A DNA stretch of 64,000 nucleotides from Njordibacter sp937773555 (GTDB lineage Bacteria; Pseudomonadota; Gammaproteobacteria; Pseudomonadales; Balneatricaceae). This document shows, piece by piece, positions 35,365-44,509 of this stretch. The notes beneath the pieces were generated by a model. That model was not told the origin of the DNA and searched no databases. It saw only the letters and a list, made by a program, of their open reading frames with translations. The stretch's first letter is position 1, and each line of letters begins with the position of its first letter. Made by a program: the position numbers and the translations under genes. Location: NCBI RefSeq assembly GCF_047730085.1, contig NZ_CP159830.1:1240001-1304000 (forward strand). The letters are read 5' to 3'.

Positions 35365-36585
35365 ATGAATCCACAAAATATGCCTCGTACCATCGAAATT
35401 CCAAATGGTCAAAAAGTGGTTGCCACTTTTTCGAAGCAAGAACTGAGTAATCGGTTAGCTAAATTACGTGCTCACATGGCTGCAGCCAGCGTGGATGCTG
35501 TGGTATTTACCTCGTATCACAACATTAACTACTTCTCAGATTTTGTATACTGCCGCTTTGGCCGTGACTACGGCTTGGTGGTAACACAAGCTACCTACAC
35601 TACTGTTACTGCTAACATTGATGGTGGTCAGCCGTTCCGTCGCAACCAGTTGGGCGACAACCTAGTTTACACGGATTGGCAAAAAGGCAACTTTTTTGTT
35701 GCTCTTAAAAATCTAATTAAGCCTGGTAGCCGCATTGGTGTAGAGTATGATCATATGCCTTTGGCGACTATGGACATTGTCAAAGCCACTTTCCCAACGT
35801 CTGAGTTCACCGATATTGGCGTACCCACCATGCAAATGCGCATGATTAAGTCTGCCGAAGAAATTGAAGTCATTAAACACGGGTCGCGTATTGGTGACAT
35901 TGGCGGTGCCGCTATTCGTGACGCTATTGCCGTAGGTGTTCCAGAGTATGAGGTGGCCTTAGCGGGCACACAAGCAATGATTCGCGAGATTGCTAAGACC
36001 TTCCCCGACGGAGAGTTAATGGACACTTGGGTTTGGTTCCAATCGGGTATGAATACTGATGGTGCTCATAACCCAGTGACCAGCCGCAAAATTGAAGCGG
36101 GTGATATCCTTAGCCTTAACTGCTTCCCTATGATTGCGGGTTATTACACTGCGCTTGAACGTACATTGTTCTCCGACCATGCCAGCGATCGGCATTTAGA
36201 GTTGTGGGAAATCAACTGTAAGGTGCACCGCCGTGGCCTAGAGTTAGTTAAGCCAGGAGTGAAGTGCAGTGACGTCGCCCATGAGCTTAACGAGATTTTT
36301 GCTGAACACGATGTACTGCAGTACCGCACTTTTGGCTACGGTCACTCGTTTGGTACCTTAAGTCACTATTACGGCCGTGAAGCTGGCCTTGAGTTCCGTG
36401 AAGACGTAGACACCGTATTAGAGCCAGGCATGGTGGTTTCTATTGAGCCCATGATTATGCTGCCAGAGGGCATGGCAGGTGCTGGTGGTTACCGAGAGCA
36501 TGACATTTTAGTGGTTGGTGAGGAAGGCGCTGAGAACATCACTAAGTTCCCATTTGGCCCAGAGCACAACATTATTAAGGGCTAA
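35365..36585 (+). CDS. Creatinase (creatine amidinohydrolase)
   Basis: 406 residues from ATG 35365, which has AGGTG six bases upstream; a GTG three codons earlier is possible. It matches the known Pseudomonas creatinase along its whole length: FTSYHNINYFSDFVYCRFGR, ANIDGGQPFRRNQ, YTDWQKGNFF, SGMNTDGAHNPVTSRK (catalytic His, H235 here), YYTALERTLF and GYREHDILVV (substrate Glu residues). Unlike M24 peptidases, the metal-ligand set is replaced, as in true creatinases. It hydrolyses creatine to sarcosine and urea. No sarcosine oxidase or urease lies in the window. Confidence 0.93.
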   Translation: MNPQNMPRTIEIPNGQKVVATFSKQELSNRLAKLRAHMAAASVDAVVFTSYHNINYFSDFVYCRFGRDYGLVVTQATYTTVTANIDGGQPFRRNQLGDNLVYTDWQKGNFFVALKNLIKPGSRIGVEYDHMPLATMDIVKATFPTSEFTDIGVPTMQMRMIKSAEEIEVIKHGSRIGDIGGAAIRDAIAVGVPEYEVALAGTQAMIREIAKTFPDGELMDTWVWFQSGMNTDGAHNPVTSRKIEAGDILSLNCFPMIAGYYTALERTLFSDHASDRHLELWEINCKVHRRGLELVKPGVKCSDVAHELNEIFAEHDVLQYRTFGYGHSFGTLSHYYGREAGLEFREDVDTVLEPGMVVSIEPMIMLPEGMAGAGGYREHDILVVGEEGAENITKFPFGPEHNIIKG

Positions 36586-36608
36586 TTCCAGGTCTACTCA
36601 TTAGTTTT

Positions 36609-36649
36609 AAAAAAAGCCAGTTTGATGTTTACATCAGGCTGGCTTTTTT
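36609..36649 (+). terminator. Terminator after creatinase
   Basis: AAAAAAGCCAG...TGATGT, loop, ACATCA...CTGGCTTTTTT with one internal two-base mismatch and a T-run. Confidence 0.9.
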
Positions 36650-36736
36650 ATGCTAGCCATTAACTTAAGTTAAACTAGGCGCCAGCACCGTGCCTATTCG
36701 AGGATTAAAGTATACATCAGATGAGGCAGCACTTAA

Positions 36737-38122
36737 TTAAATTTTTGCAACTAAAGCTTGCGCTGCGGCACGATGTTGTTGCAGTAATGGGCCTAAGTCT
36801 AAACCATCAATAACACCATTTTTTACTCGCCATTGACCTGCAACCATAACGTGTTCTGCTTTATGCGCACCACACAGTAAAAGGGCAGCTAATGGATCAT
36901 GGCTGCCGCTAAAGCGCATTTCATCCAACTTGAAGCAGGCAATGTCCGCTTGTTTCCCCACCGCTAGTGAGCCAATGTCAGAGCGGCCTAGCATTTTTGC
37001 ACTCCCTTTTGTGGCCCAGCGGTAGGCATCAAAGTGACTGACTTGAGCACCGTATTTTAATCGTTGTAAATATAAAGCCTGGCGCACTTCTTGAATCATA
37101 TTGGAGCCATCGTTGGATGCAGACCCGTCTACACCTATACCCACAGGGCAACCTGCAGCTTCCAGCTCTTGTACAGGCGCCATGCCAGACGCCAGCATCA
37201 TGTTGGAAGTAGGGCAGTGACAAATGCCAGTACCTGCTGCGCCTAGGCGTTGAATTTCTTCAGAATTAAAGTGAATACCATGAGCCAGCCACGTTTGTGG
37301 CCCTAGCCAACCTACGCTGTCAAGGTAATCAACAGTGCGTAGACCAAAGCGCTGCAAACAAAAATTCTCTTCTTCAATGGTTTCAGCTAGGTGAGTGTGG
37401 AGCATAACCTTGTGCTCAGCTGCAAGAGTTGCAGAGTGACGCATCAATTCTGGTGTGACAGAAAAAGGAGAGCAGGGCGCTAGGGCCACTTGCAACATGC
37501 TGCCTTCACTGGCGTTGTGATAACGTTTAATAACACGCTCACTATCAGCCAAAATGGTATCCTCTTGCTGCACAGTGCTCTGTGGCGGTAGGCCGCCATC
37601 ATCTTCACCTAAACTCATGGAGCCTCGGGTCATGGTCATGCGTATGCCAATACTTGCGGCGGCTTCTGCTTGTATGTCCATCGCCTGAGTTAGTGCTTTA
37701 GGGAACACGTAATGGTGGTCTGCCGCTGTGGTGCAGCCAGATAGCAAAAGCTCAGCTAACGCTAAGCGTGTCGCTTGGTAAAGCATGTCTGGTTCCAACC
37801 CTGCCCATACTGGATAAAGGCTAGTAAGCCAGCCAAATAAAGGTTTGTTGAGGGCCTGTGGTAAGGCACGGGTAAGGGTTTGGTAAAAATGGTGATGGCC
37901 ATTGATTAAACCAGGTAGTATTACTAAATGTCCACAGTCCATTATCTCATTGTAGCCACTATGTGGCTGCTGCCCTTGCGGCACTAATTCCACAATTTTT
38001 TGTCCCTCAATCACTAAACCAGCCTGAGCGTCATCAGCCAGTATAGCAAGAGGATCTTTTAGCCAAACCCTATGACTTACTGGTGGCGTTGGTAATCTAC
38101 CTAGTGATTGGCTCAATGACAT
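36737..38122 (-). CDS. 8-oxoguanine deaminase-type amidohydrolase
   Basis: 461 residues. Amidohydrolase metal and substrate motifs are PGLINGHHHFYQTLTRALPQ (H-x-H), MLHTHLAETIEEE, LAHGIHFNSEEI, and VGIGVDGSASNDGSNM (metal Asp). HCPTSNMMLASGMAPV fits the 8-oxoguanine deaminase/TrzN-AtzB branch that removes amino or chloro groups from purines and triazines. In Pseudomonas the group includes enzymes converting 8-oxoguanine to urate. It likely feeds purine nitrogen salvage. It is the promoter-distal neighbour of creatinase but on the other strand. Confidence 0.85.
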   Translation of the reverse strand: MSLSQSLGRLPTPPVSHRVWLKDPLAILADDAQAGLVIEGQKIVELVPQGQQPHSGYNEIMDCGHLVILPGLINGHHHFYQTLTRALPQALNKPLFGWLTSLYPVWAGLEPDMLYQATRLALAELLLSGCTTAADHHYVFPKALTQAMDIQAEAAASIGIRMTMTRGSMSLGEDDGGLPPQSTVQQEDTILADSERVIKRYHNASEGSMLQVALAPCSPFSVTPELMRHSATLAAEHKVMLHTHLAETIEEENFCLQRFGLRTVDYLDSVGWLGPQTWLAHGIHFNSEEIQRLGAAGTGICHCPTSNMMLASGMAPVQELEAAGCPVGIGVDGSASNDGSNMIQEVRQALYLQRLKYGAQVSHFDAYRWATKGSAKMLGRSDIGSLAVGKQADIACFKLDEMRFSGSHDPLAALLLCGAHKAEHVMVAGQWRVKNGVIDGLDLGPLLQQHRAAAQALVAKI

Positions 38123-38220
38123 AGTGACAAAACTTCCAAGTTATATGCAATAGTATTTTGGGTTGGGATTATATTAATTTAAGCGTTTAAGAGCAGCCCC
38201 AAACTGATTCAGTGGGTTTG

Positions 38221-39822
38221 TTAACCTTGTAAAATCATATCAGCGGCTTTTTCTGCGATCATAATGGTTGGAGAATTGGTGTTTCCTGAGGTAATGGTTG
38301 GCATTATAGAAGCATCTATGACCCTTAGGCCAGTAACACCATTTACTCGTAAGTCTGTGCCAACCACTGCTTGATCATCTGGGCCCATGCGGCAGGTTCC
38401 TACTGGGTGAAATATGGTAGTGCCTATTTCTCCCGCAACCTCGGCTAAGTCTTCATCTGATTGATAGGTTTTACCTGGGCTAATTTCACTAGGGCTATAC
38501 GGGTCCATTACTGATTGCTTGGCAATATGACGGGCTAATTTAATGGCATTTACAGCGACTCGTTTATCCGCCTCGGCGCTCAGATAGTTGGGGTCAATAA
38601 TGGGATGAGCCAGAGGGTCAGCAGAAGCAATGTGGCTCGCCCCCCGGCTCTTTGGGCGTAAGGGAACAATGCTAGCTGTGAACGCTGAAAAGGGGTGGAG
38701 AGGGTCACCAAACTTATCTAATGACAGTGGCTGAACATGGAATTCTAGATCAGCAGTTTTTACTTCGGGGCTTGATTTGGCGAATATTCCTAACTGGCTG
38801 GGTGCCATTGACATGGGGCCCTTACGCGACAATACGTATTCAAGCCCGATGCCCAAGCGGCCTAAAAGGGTTCCCGCCCGTTGATTTAGAGTGGCTACAT
38901 TTTCAACCCTAAAAGCAACACGTAATTGAAGATGATCTTGTAGGTTTTCTCCTACTTCATCAGACTGATGAACAATATTGATACCTGCCTTATGCAAGTA
39001 CTTAGGATTGCCAATACCAGACAGTTCAAGAATTTGAGGTGAGCCAATAGCCCCTGCACAAAGGAGAACTTCGCGATTTGTGTGGTACGTAATGGCCTTA
39101 CCATTGACTAAAACCTCCACACCACAAGCCCGTTTTCCGGTGAATATAACCCGCTGCACTTGCGCTTGCGTAATGACTGTTAAATTAACCCGTTTCTTCA
39201 CTGGCTTTAAGAAACCTTTTGATGTGTTCCATCGCCATCCATTTTTCTGATTTACACGAAAGTATGAAGAACCTTCATTATCACCACGGTTAAAATCTTC
39301 AATCTTTTTAATTCCAGCTTGTTGAGCAGCGTCGCGGTAGGCATCTAAAATTTCCCACGACAGGCGTTGTTTTTCGACACGCCATTCACCGCCAGCCCCA
39401 TGAAAGTCATCGGCTCCAGCATAATGATCTTCTGACTTTTTAAAGTAAGGCAAGACATCGTCCCAGCCCCAACCAGTATTGCCCATGTCACGCCAACCAT
39501 CATAATCACTCGCCTGACCACGCATATATATCATGCCATTAATTGATGAGCACCCGCCCAAAACACGTCCGCGGGGGTAGTTCACTTCTCTGCCCTTTAG
39601 ACCTTTTTGCTTGGCTGTTTTAAACCCCCAGTCTGTCCGTGGATTTCCCATGCAGTAGAGGTATCCAACAGGAATATGAATCCAAATATAATTGTCTTTA
39701 CCCCCGGCTTCTAACAACAACACTTTGTTTTTTGGGTCTTTTGAAAGTCGATTGGCAAGCACGCAACCTGCTGACCCACCACCGACAATAATATAATCGT
39801 AGTTGGCATTATCTGTGATCAT
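38221..39822 (-). CDS. GMC-family FAD-dependent oxidoreductase (choline/alcohol dehydrogenase-like)
   Basis: 533 residues. The FAD-binding YIIVGGGSAGCVLANRLSKD begins at residue 10, followed by RVLGGCSSINGMIYMRGQAS (GMC signature 1), GAIGSPQILELSGIGNP (signature 2), and the catalytic region HPVGTCRMG with His. NTNSPTIMIAEKAADMI closes the FAD domain. BetA-like choline dehydrogenases and long-chain or PEG alcohol dehydrogenases share these features. No betB or betI neighbour is present, so choline is not assigned. Confidence 0.85.
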   Translation of the reverse strand: MITDNANYDYIIVGGGSAGCVLANRLSKDPKNKVLLLEAGGKDNYIWIHIPVGYLYCMGNPRTDWGFKTAKQKGLKGREVNYPRGRVLGGCSSINGMIYMRGQASDYDGWRDMGNTGWGWDDVLPYFKKSEDHYAGADDFHGAGGEWRVEKQRLSWEILDAYRDAAQQAGIKKIEDFNRGDNEGSSYFRVNQKNGWRWNTSKGFLKPVKKRVNLTVITQAQVQRVIFTGKRACGVEVLVNGKAITYHTNREVLLCAGAIGSPQILELSGIGNPKYLHKAGINIVHQSDEVGENLQDHLQLRVAFRVENVATLNQRAGTLLGRLGIGLEYVLSRKGPMSMAPSQLGIFAKSSPEVKTADLEFHVQPLSLDKFGDPLHPFSAFTASIVPLRPKSRGASHIASADPLAHPIIDPNYLSAEADKRVAVNAIKLARHIAKQSVMDPYSPSEISPGKTYQSDEDLAEVAGEIGTTIFHPVGTCRMGPDDQAVVGTDLRVNGVTGLRVIDASIMPTITSGNTNSPTIMIAEKAADMILQG

Positions 39823-40044
39823 TACAGTGCCTGTGGTTGAGCATGTTGATGCAAAGTCGCTACCAGTTGCCAGTGTTTATAGAGTGCACTGATAACCTTG
39901 TGCCTTACTTTAGAGCTTTGACAGTGTATCAATAACTTGATTCTTTAAACAGTGACGATGTTTTAGTTGTGGCAGAGCCTGTTGATCAGATGCACTTAAA
40001 GCAAACCAGCATTAATATAGTGTTTGTAAATGACGCAGTTGGGG

Positions 40045-41241
40045 CTAACCGAGCGCTTTTTTTGGCAGTTTGAGTTGGTGATGGCTCCACCAAATAACCA
40101 GTAATAAGGCCCCCAAAAGTGGCAAGCTCATTATATTAATAGTCTGCCAGCTAGTTGTGGTTAGAAGCCATCCTGCAGACAAAGATGCTATAGCTTGAAC
40201 ACCAAATACCATAAGTTCGTTAAACGCTTGGGCACGGTACTTTTCTGCTTCTTGATAGGTTGTGATAAGCAGTGAGGTGCTACTAACAAACAGAAAGTTC
40301 CAACCAATACCTAAAGTGACCAAACTAACCCAATATCCAGCTACAGCTTGATTAACTTGGCTAACGCCAATACAAATCCCTAAAGCACCTATCCCCGCTA
40401 CCATCATAGTTCTATGGCCATAATGTGTTATCAACTTACCAATAAAAAGAGATGGCAAAAACATGCCTACAATATGCCATTGAATGACAATACCAGTGTC
40501 GTCAATGCTATGCCCATCCATCGAGTGCATGCTCACGGGCGTAGCCGTCATGAGAAAAACCATTAATGCGTAAGACACTGTTGCGGCGAATACGGCTAAA
40601 ACAAAATTAGGTTGCTGTCCGAGTTGTCTTATGGTTCTACCGGTATTGCCTTTAGTTTTTGTGCCTGGCTTAGGTATTTTTAGCCAAAATAAAATGATGG
40701 CGGGCAGAGCCACTATTATTGCTAAGACAAGGTATGACCCAACAAACGCATGTTGTGGAATCCAATTATTGGCATATTTAACAATGCCTGGGCCTAAGAA
40801 CGCACCAGCAATGCCCGATAATAAAATAGCTGAGATAGCTTGTGGGGCCAATTCTATGGCTACGCTTTCCGCTGCTGCAAAACGGTAATGCTGAACGAAA
40901 GCGTAGCTAACTCCCAAACTTAAACAAGAGAAACAATACAGCCAAAATAAACTATGCCATATTGCAACAGCGCCTATTAAAGCCGATCCTGACGCCACTA
41001 CTGCAGCACCCATAAAACCAAACCTTCGGCCTTTTTTGCTCATTAATATGGCTGCTGGCACTGTCCCTATTGCAGTGCCCACCACAGAGGCTGCCACTGG
41101 AAGGGTAGCCATAGTCATCGTTGGCGCCAGCAACGCACCGATGATTCCACCCAAGAAAAAAGTCACAGAAGCCCCGGCAAAGGAAAAAATGTGAGATACG
41201 CTAAGTAGCCATACGTTACGGTTAAGGGATTGGAGCAGCAT
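40045..41241 (-). CDS. MFS transporter
   Basis: 398 residues with about 12 membrane segments. TAIGTVPAAILMSKKGRRFG and KLITHYGHRTMMVAGIGALG are the loop motifs of the two halves. The TM11 region RAQAFNELMVFGVQAIASLS is typical of the branch annotated as MFS proteins near TetR genes. It diverges from the TetR gene, whose upstream dyad lies in the shared 156-base gap, so the TetR protein probably controls it. The substrate is unknown. Confidence 0.82.
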   Translation of the reverse strand: MLLQSLNRNVWLLSVSHIFSFAGASVTFFLGGIIGALLAPTMTMATLPVAASVVGTAIGTVPAAILMSKKGRRFGFMGAAVVASGSALIGAVAIWHSLFWLYCFSCLSLGVSYAFVQHYRFAAAESVAIELAPQAISAILLSGIAGAFLGPGIVKYANNWIPQHAFVGSYLVLAIIVALPAIILFWLKIPKPGTKTKGNTGRTIRQLGQQPNFVLAVFAATVSYALMVFLMTATPVSMHSMDGHSIDDTGIVIQWHIVGMFLPSLFIGKLITHYGHRTMMVAGIGALGICIGVSQVNQAVAGYWVSLVTLGIGWNFLFVSSTSLLITTYQEAEKYRAQAFNELMVFGVQAIASLSAGWLLTTTSWQTINIMSLPLLGALLLVIWWSHHQLKLPKKALG

Positions 41242-41352
41242 ATTAATTAAACTTAATGTATTATATTAATCGTCATGTTAACTGATCTAACTCTTTGGAA
41301 CTAGAGGAGATTTATCTTAGATGAGCTTGCTAGGGCTATCGAGTCGTGGTAG

Positions 41353-41372
41353 TTTTAAACGTGCGTTTTAAA
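41353..41372. promoter_or_regulatory. PsrA-like operator between the MFS and TetR genes
   Basis: AAAC, four bases (GTGC), GTTT within a longer TTTAAAC/GTTTTAA dyad, 26 bases before the tetR start. This equals the known PsrA consensus (C/G)AAAC-N2-4-GTTT(G/C) in its core, and the neighbouring TetR protein is PsrA-like. Confidence 0.5.
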
Positions 41373-41397
41373 CAATAACTTCAAGTAAGAAATTACC

Positions 41398-42051
41398 ATG
41401 ACAAGTTCTACTATTGATCGTATTCTAGATGCCGCAGAAGTAGAGTTTGCAGCTCATGGTTTCGTAGAGACGTCCCTGAGGACTATTACTTCCAAGGCTA
41501 AGGTTAATTTAGCTGCAGTAAACTATCATTTTGGTTCTAAGAAAGGTTTAATCCAAGCCGTCACTGATCGTTTTTTAGGCCCTCTCACAAAGAACCTTCA
41601 AACCCAATTAAGTGCGTATGAAATGGCCCTCACAGAAACGCAGGATGATGAACAAGAATTACAAGTTTTGTTGGGTATTTTGGCCAGGTCATGCCAGCAA
41701 GTTGCACAACAAAACCATCATAGTTTAGCTGTGTTCGCTCGCCTTATTAACACTGCTTACAGCCAGTCCCAAGGACACCTTCGGAAACATCTAACGAAAC
41801 AATATGGTGCTTCATTCATGTACTTTATGAAGTTGTTACGTAGACACATGCCTTTGATGACCCATGAACAGTTTTTTTGGCGGTTTCATTACTTACTCGG
41901 CATATTAGTTTTTTCCATTTCCAGTAGTGAAGCCCTGTTAGCTATTTGTGAAAGAGAATACGCTAGTAGCCGAAGTTTGGATCAAATTATGGCGGACATC
42001 GTGCCCGTTATGGCGAGTGCGGCCCAAGCACCAATTATAGGAGATTCGTAA
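41398..42051 (+). CDS. TetR-family regulator, PsrA-like
   Basis: 217 residues. The HTH DRILDAAEVEFAAHGFVETS then LRTITSKAKVNLAAVNYHFG, SKKGLIQAVTDRFLGPLTKN closely follows Pseudomonas PsrA, the long-chain fatty-acid-sensing regulator. The C-terminal ligand domain is more divergent. Its TAA overlaps the ATG of the mscS gene by one base, so the two are translationally coupled. Regulation of fatty-acid or membrane-stress genes is plausible but inferred. Confidence 0.82.
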   Translation: MTSSTIDRILDAAEVEFAAHGFVETSLRTITSKAKVNLAAVNYHFGSKKGLIQAVTDRFLGPLTKNLQTQLSAYEMALTETQDDEQELQVLLGILARSCQQVAQQNHHSLAVFARLINTAYSQSQGHLRKHLTKQYGASFMYFMKLLRRHMPLMTHEQFFWRFHYLLGILVFSISSSEALLAICEREYASSRSLDQIMADIVPVMASAAQAPIIGDS

Positions 42052-43154
42052 TGAACACGATGGACCAGTTGTTAGGAAATGTGGGTATAGACACGTCTCA
42101 ATCCCTATTGTTGAGTAAAGTATTTCTATTGGTATTAGCTGTACTATTATTTAATTTTCTAGTGCGTAAACTATTTTCACGCTTAGCCTTACAGTTGCAA
42201 AAAACTGAAAATGAATGGGATGACGCGCTGCTTGATGCCGCACGTATACCCTTAGCTTGGGGGGTTTGGGTTGTTGGTATAGCTTGGGTTGTAGGTATTG
42301 TTAGCGATGCCTTTGACGCAGATACATTAAGTTTTGTAGTGAGTTTACGTGATACCTTGCTTATTGTTTTAGTGTCTTGGTTTTTAATACGCTTAGTTAA
42401 TGTGTTTGTGGCTATGTTGGCCAGACCCGGAAAACATCGGGATGCGTGGGACAAAACTACTGTAGAAGCTATGGGTAAGTTGGTTAAGGCAGCGGTGATA
42501 ATCACCTCTATTTTAGCGTTGATGCAACACTTTGGGTTTTCTATTTCTGGGGTATTGGCCTTTGGTGGCGTAGGTGGCATTGCCATTGGTTTTGCCGCTA
42601 AAGACCTGTTGTCTAACTTTTTTGGTGGATTAATGATCTATATGGACCGCCAGTTTTCTGTAGGGGATTGGATTCGTTCGCCTGACAAAGAAATTGAAGG
42701 CACTGTTGAGTATATTGGCTGGCGCATCACCCGCATCCGTACTTTTGACATGCGCCCGCTCTATGTACCCAACGCAACTTTCACCAGTATTTCTGTAGAA
42801 AACCCTTCGCGTATGCATAATCGAAGGTTTTACGAAACCTTTGGCTTACGCTACCAAGACCAAGACAAAGTGCAGGCCATTACTCTAGCTGTTAAAGAAA
42901 TGTTACTCGCTCACACTGCCATAGATACGCAACAAACCTTAATGGTAAACGTCAATACCTTCAATGCCCACAGTGTAGATTTTTTTGTTTATACGTTTAC
43001 TAAAACAACTAACTGGGCTGAATTTCATGGAATTAAACAGGAGCTACTCGGTCTGATTGGAGACATTGTAGCCGAGCATAATGCAGATTTTGCGTTCCCA
43101 ACTCAAACTATTCAACTGCTGCCTCAGCAGGTTGTGGATGCAGGTGGTTCATGA
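42051..43154 (+). CDS. MscS-family small-conductance mechanosensitive channel
   Basis: 367 residues. Four to five N-terminal membrane segments precede the pore helix GVLAFGGVGGIAIGFAAKDL, then LSNFFGGLMIYMDRQFSVGDWI, the MscS beta-domain signature. The C-terminal domain includes RTFDMRPLYVPNATFTSISV and ENPSRMHNRRFYET. It fits YnaI/YbdG-size channels, bigger than MscS (286). It releases osmolytes on hypo-osmotic shock. It overlaps tetR by one base and the GGCT-like gene by four. Confidence 0.87.
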   Translation: MNTMDQLLGNVGIDTSQSLLLSKVFLLVLAVLLFNFLVRKLFSRLALQLQKTENEWDDALLDAARIPLAWGVWVVGIAWVVGIVSDAFDADTLSFVVSLRDTLLIVLVSWFLIRLVNVFVAMLARPGKHRDAWDKTTVEAMGKLVKAAVIITSILALMQHFGFSISGVLAFGGVGGIAIGFAAKDLLSNFFGGLMIYMDRQFSVGDWIRSPDKEIEGTVEYIGWRITRIRTFDMRPLYVPNATFTSISVENPSRMHNRRFYETFGLRYQDQDKVQAITLAVKEMLLAHTAIDTQQTLMVNVNTFNAHSVDFFVYTFTKTTNWAEFHGIKQELLGLIGDIVAEHNADFAFPTQTIQLLPQQVVDAGGS

Positions 43155-43747
43155 CTAAGCAGCATTATATTTTTGGTTACGGTAGCTTAATTAATAGCTC
43201 TAGTCGTCGAATTACTGGCATAGCAGGTGATTCGTTAGCAGTGCGGGTGCATGGGCTAGAGCGCACTTGGGTAGGCTGGGAAGGTTCAGGTATGCGCGCT
43301 GTTGCTGCAAGGCCAATGGCGGGTGCGTGTTGTAACGGGGTGTTGTTTGAGGTGCCCGAGTCTGAGTTAGAAAAGTTTGATGAGAGAGAAACCCATTACC
43401 TCAGGGCTCAACTAGATCTAGTTCAAGTAGATTACTTACACGGTTCTCAAGCACTGAGTGACGATAGCCAGCTATGGGTGTACCTATACAATCATCAAGG
43501 CCATGGGCTACGGAGCGCCCCTATCGTACAATCCTACCTTGATGTCATTCTGTTAGGTTGCCAAGAAATTAGCCCTACATTTGCCCAGGAATTTATTCAC
43601 GATACCCTTAATTGGGATGTCTGGCATGATGATCGGCGCCAGCCAGTATACCCCCGAGCACAATCGCACTCAGAGGCTATGCAACTGGACCAGCTGCTGG
43701 CTGAGCAACTTCCTGAAGCGTTTACTCTACGGTGCTTGGCGCCGTAA
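43151..43747 (+). CDS. Gamma-glutamylcyclotransferase-fold protein
   Basis: 198 residues. YIFGYGSLINSSSRRITGIA holds the YGSL loop, and EVPESELEKFDERETHYLRA carries the catalytic-position Glu. It belongs to the AIG2/GGCT-like group rather than ChaC. Its start overlaps the mscS stop (ATGA), so it is part of the tetR-mscS operon. Its 3' end overlaps the convergent CsiV-like gene by 26 bases. Likely cytosolic release of 5-oxoproline from gamma-glutamyl compounds; the actual substrate is unknown. Confidence 0.8.
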   Translation: MTKQHYIFGYGSLINSSSRRITGIAGDSLAVRVHGLERTWVGWEGSGMRAVAARPMAGACCNGVLFEVPESELEKFDERETHYLRAQLDLVQVDYLHGSQALSDDSQLWVYLYNHQGHGLRSAPIVQSYLDVILLGCQEISPTFAQEFIHDTLNWDVWHDDRRQPVYPRAQSHSEAMQLDQLLAEQLPEAFTLRCLAP

Positions 43748-44507
43748 GGTCTACCAGTGTGGGCTCGTCTTCCACTTTCACTTCTACTTCTTCCAAAATA
43801 GGTTCTGCTGGCGTAAAAGGTATTATTTTAACCAGTAGTACAAGTTTAGGGTGATCTATATAGTGTAATTCTTTGCTACGCATCTTACGTCTTTGGATGA
43901 GGCTGTAGCGAGTTTCTACAATTGGCACGAGACTTTGCCCTGCGCTAAATAATCTTTGTTTGGCACGTTGGCTGCTAGCACTTTGAATGCTTGGGAATTG
44001 GTTTAAATGTAATTCACTATGGACATGTAAAAAACGCCCTTTGCTGAAGCCCAAACTACCCTCTAGCTGCTGATGCCCGCCCCAAGCATAGCCGCCATTA
44101 ATGTCGATCCAGTTAATGGCTTTATTGCCCTTTATGATTTGGCGCCAGCTTTTATGCGCTAAAAGGTTGTAATCGGCATTATTTTCTAGCATGCGGGCTT
44201 CATTATTGAGGATGCGTAGGTCTGAGGGTAAGTTTATAAATTCAACATTCTCCAATTCATTGCGGTTGCTTGTTTCTGGATCAAAGGGGGTGAGGGTGCG
44301 ACCACCACGCCATGATATTGGGGCTGGCTGAAAGGGAAAAGTTTCTAATGTGGTACTTCGATCTGTTCTTTGGGCAACAATAATTTCTACCTGATACCAA
44401 GTCTCACCTTTCTCATTTGCTGCCAATGCTAAGCTTGGTTGTAGTATTGATAACAACACGACAAACCTAGCCAGTAACTGCCAAAGTGAAAGAAATCTTA
44501 ATTGCAT
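43722..44507 (-). CDS. CsiV-family periplasmic protein
   Basis: 261 residues. The signal peptide runs to LQPSLALAA. After it comes WYQVEIIVAQRTDR, PAPISWRGGRTLTPF and LAHKSWRQIIKGNKAINWID (the CsiV H-x-SWRQ block), then GRFLHVHSELHLNQ, SLIQRRKMRSKELHYIDHPK and LVLLVKIIPF. This pattern matches CsiV, known in Vibrio as a partner of the peptidoglycan precursor system and wall stress. It is two bases downstream of mfd, the usual gammaproteobacterial order. Confidence 0.85.
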   Translation of the reverse strand: MQLRFLSLWQLLARFVVLLSILQPSLALAANEKGETWYQVEIIVAQRTDRSTTLETFPFQPAPISWRGGRTLTPFDPETSNRNELENVEFINLPSDLRILNNEARMLENNADYNLLAHKSWRQIIKGNKAINWIDINGGYAWGGHQQLEGSLGFSKGRFLHVHSELHLNQFPSIQSASSQRAKQRLFSAGQSLVPIVETRYSLIQRRKMRSKELHYIDHPKLVLLVKIIPFTPAEPILEEVEVKVEDEPTLVDLTAPSTVE

Positions 44508-44509
44508 GG

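Noticed and set aside
42098..42586. Open frame of 162 residues antisense to the mscS gene
   Set aside because: Composition is Thr/Asn/Lys-rich, the mirror of hydrophobic codons on the other strand; no homology or start signal.
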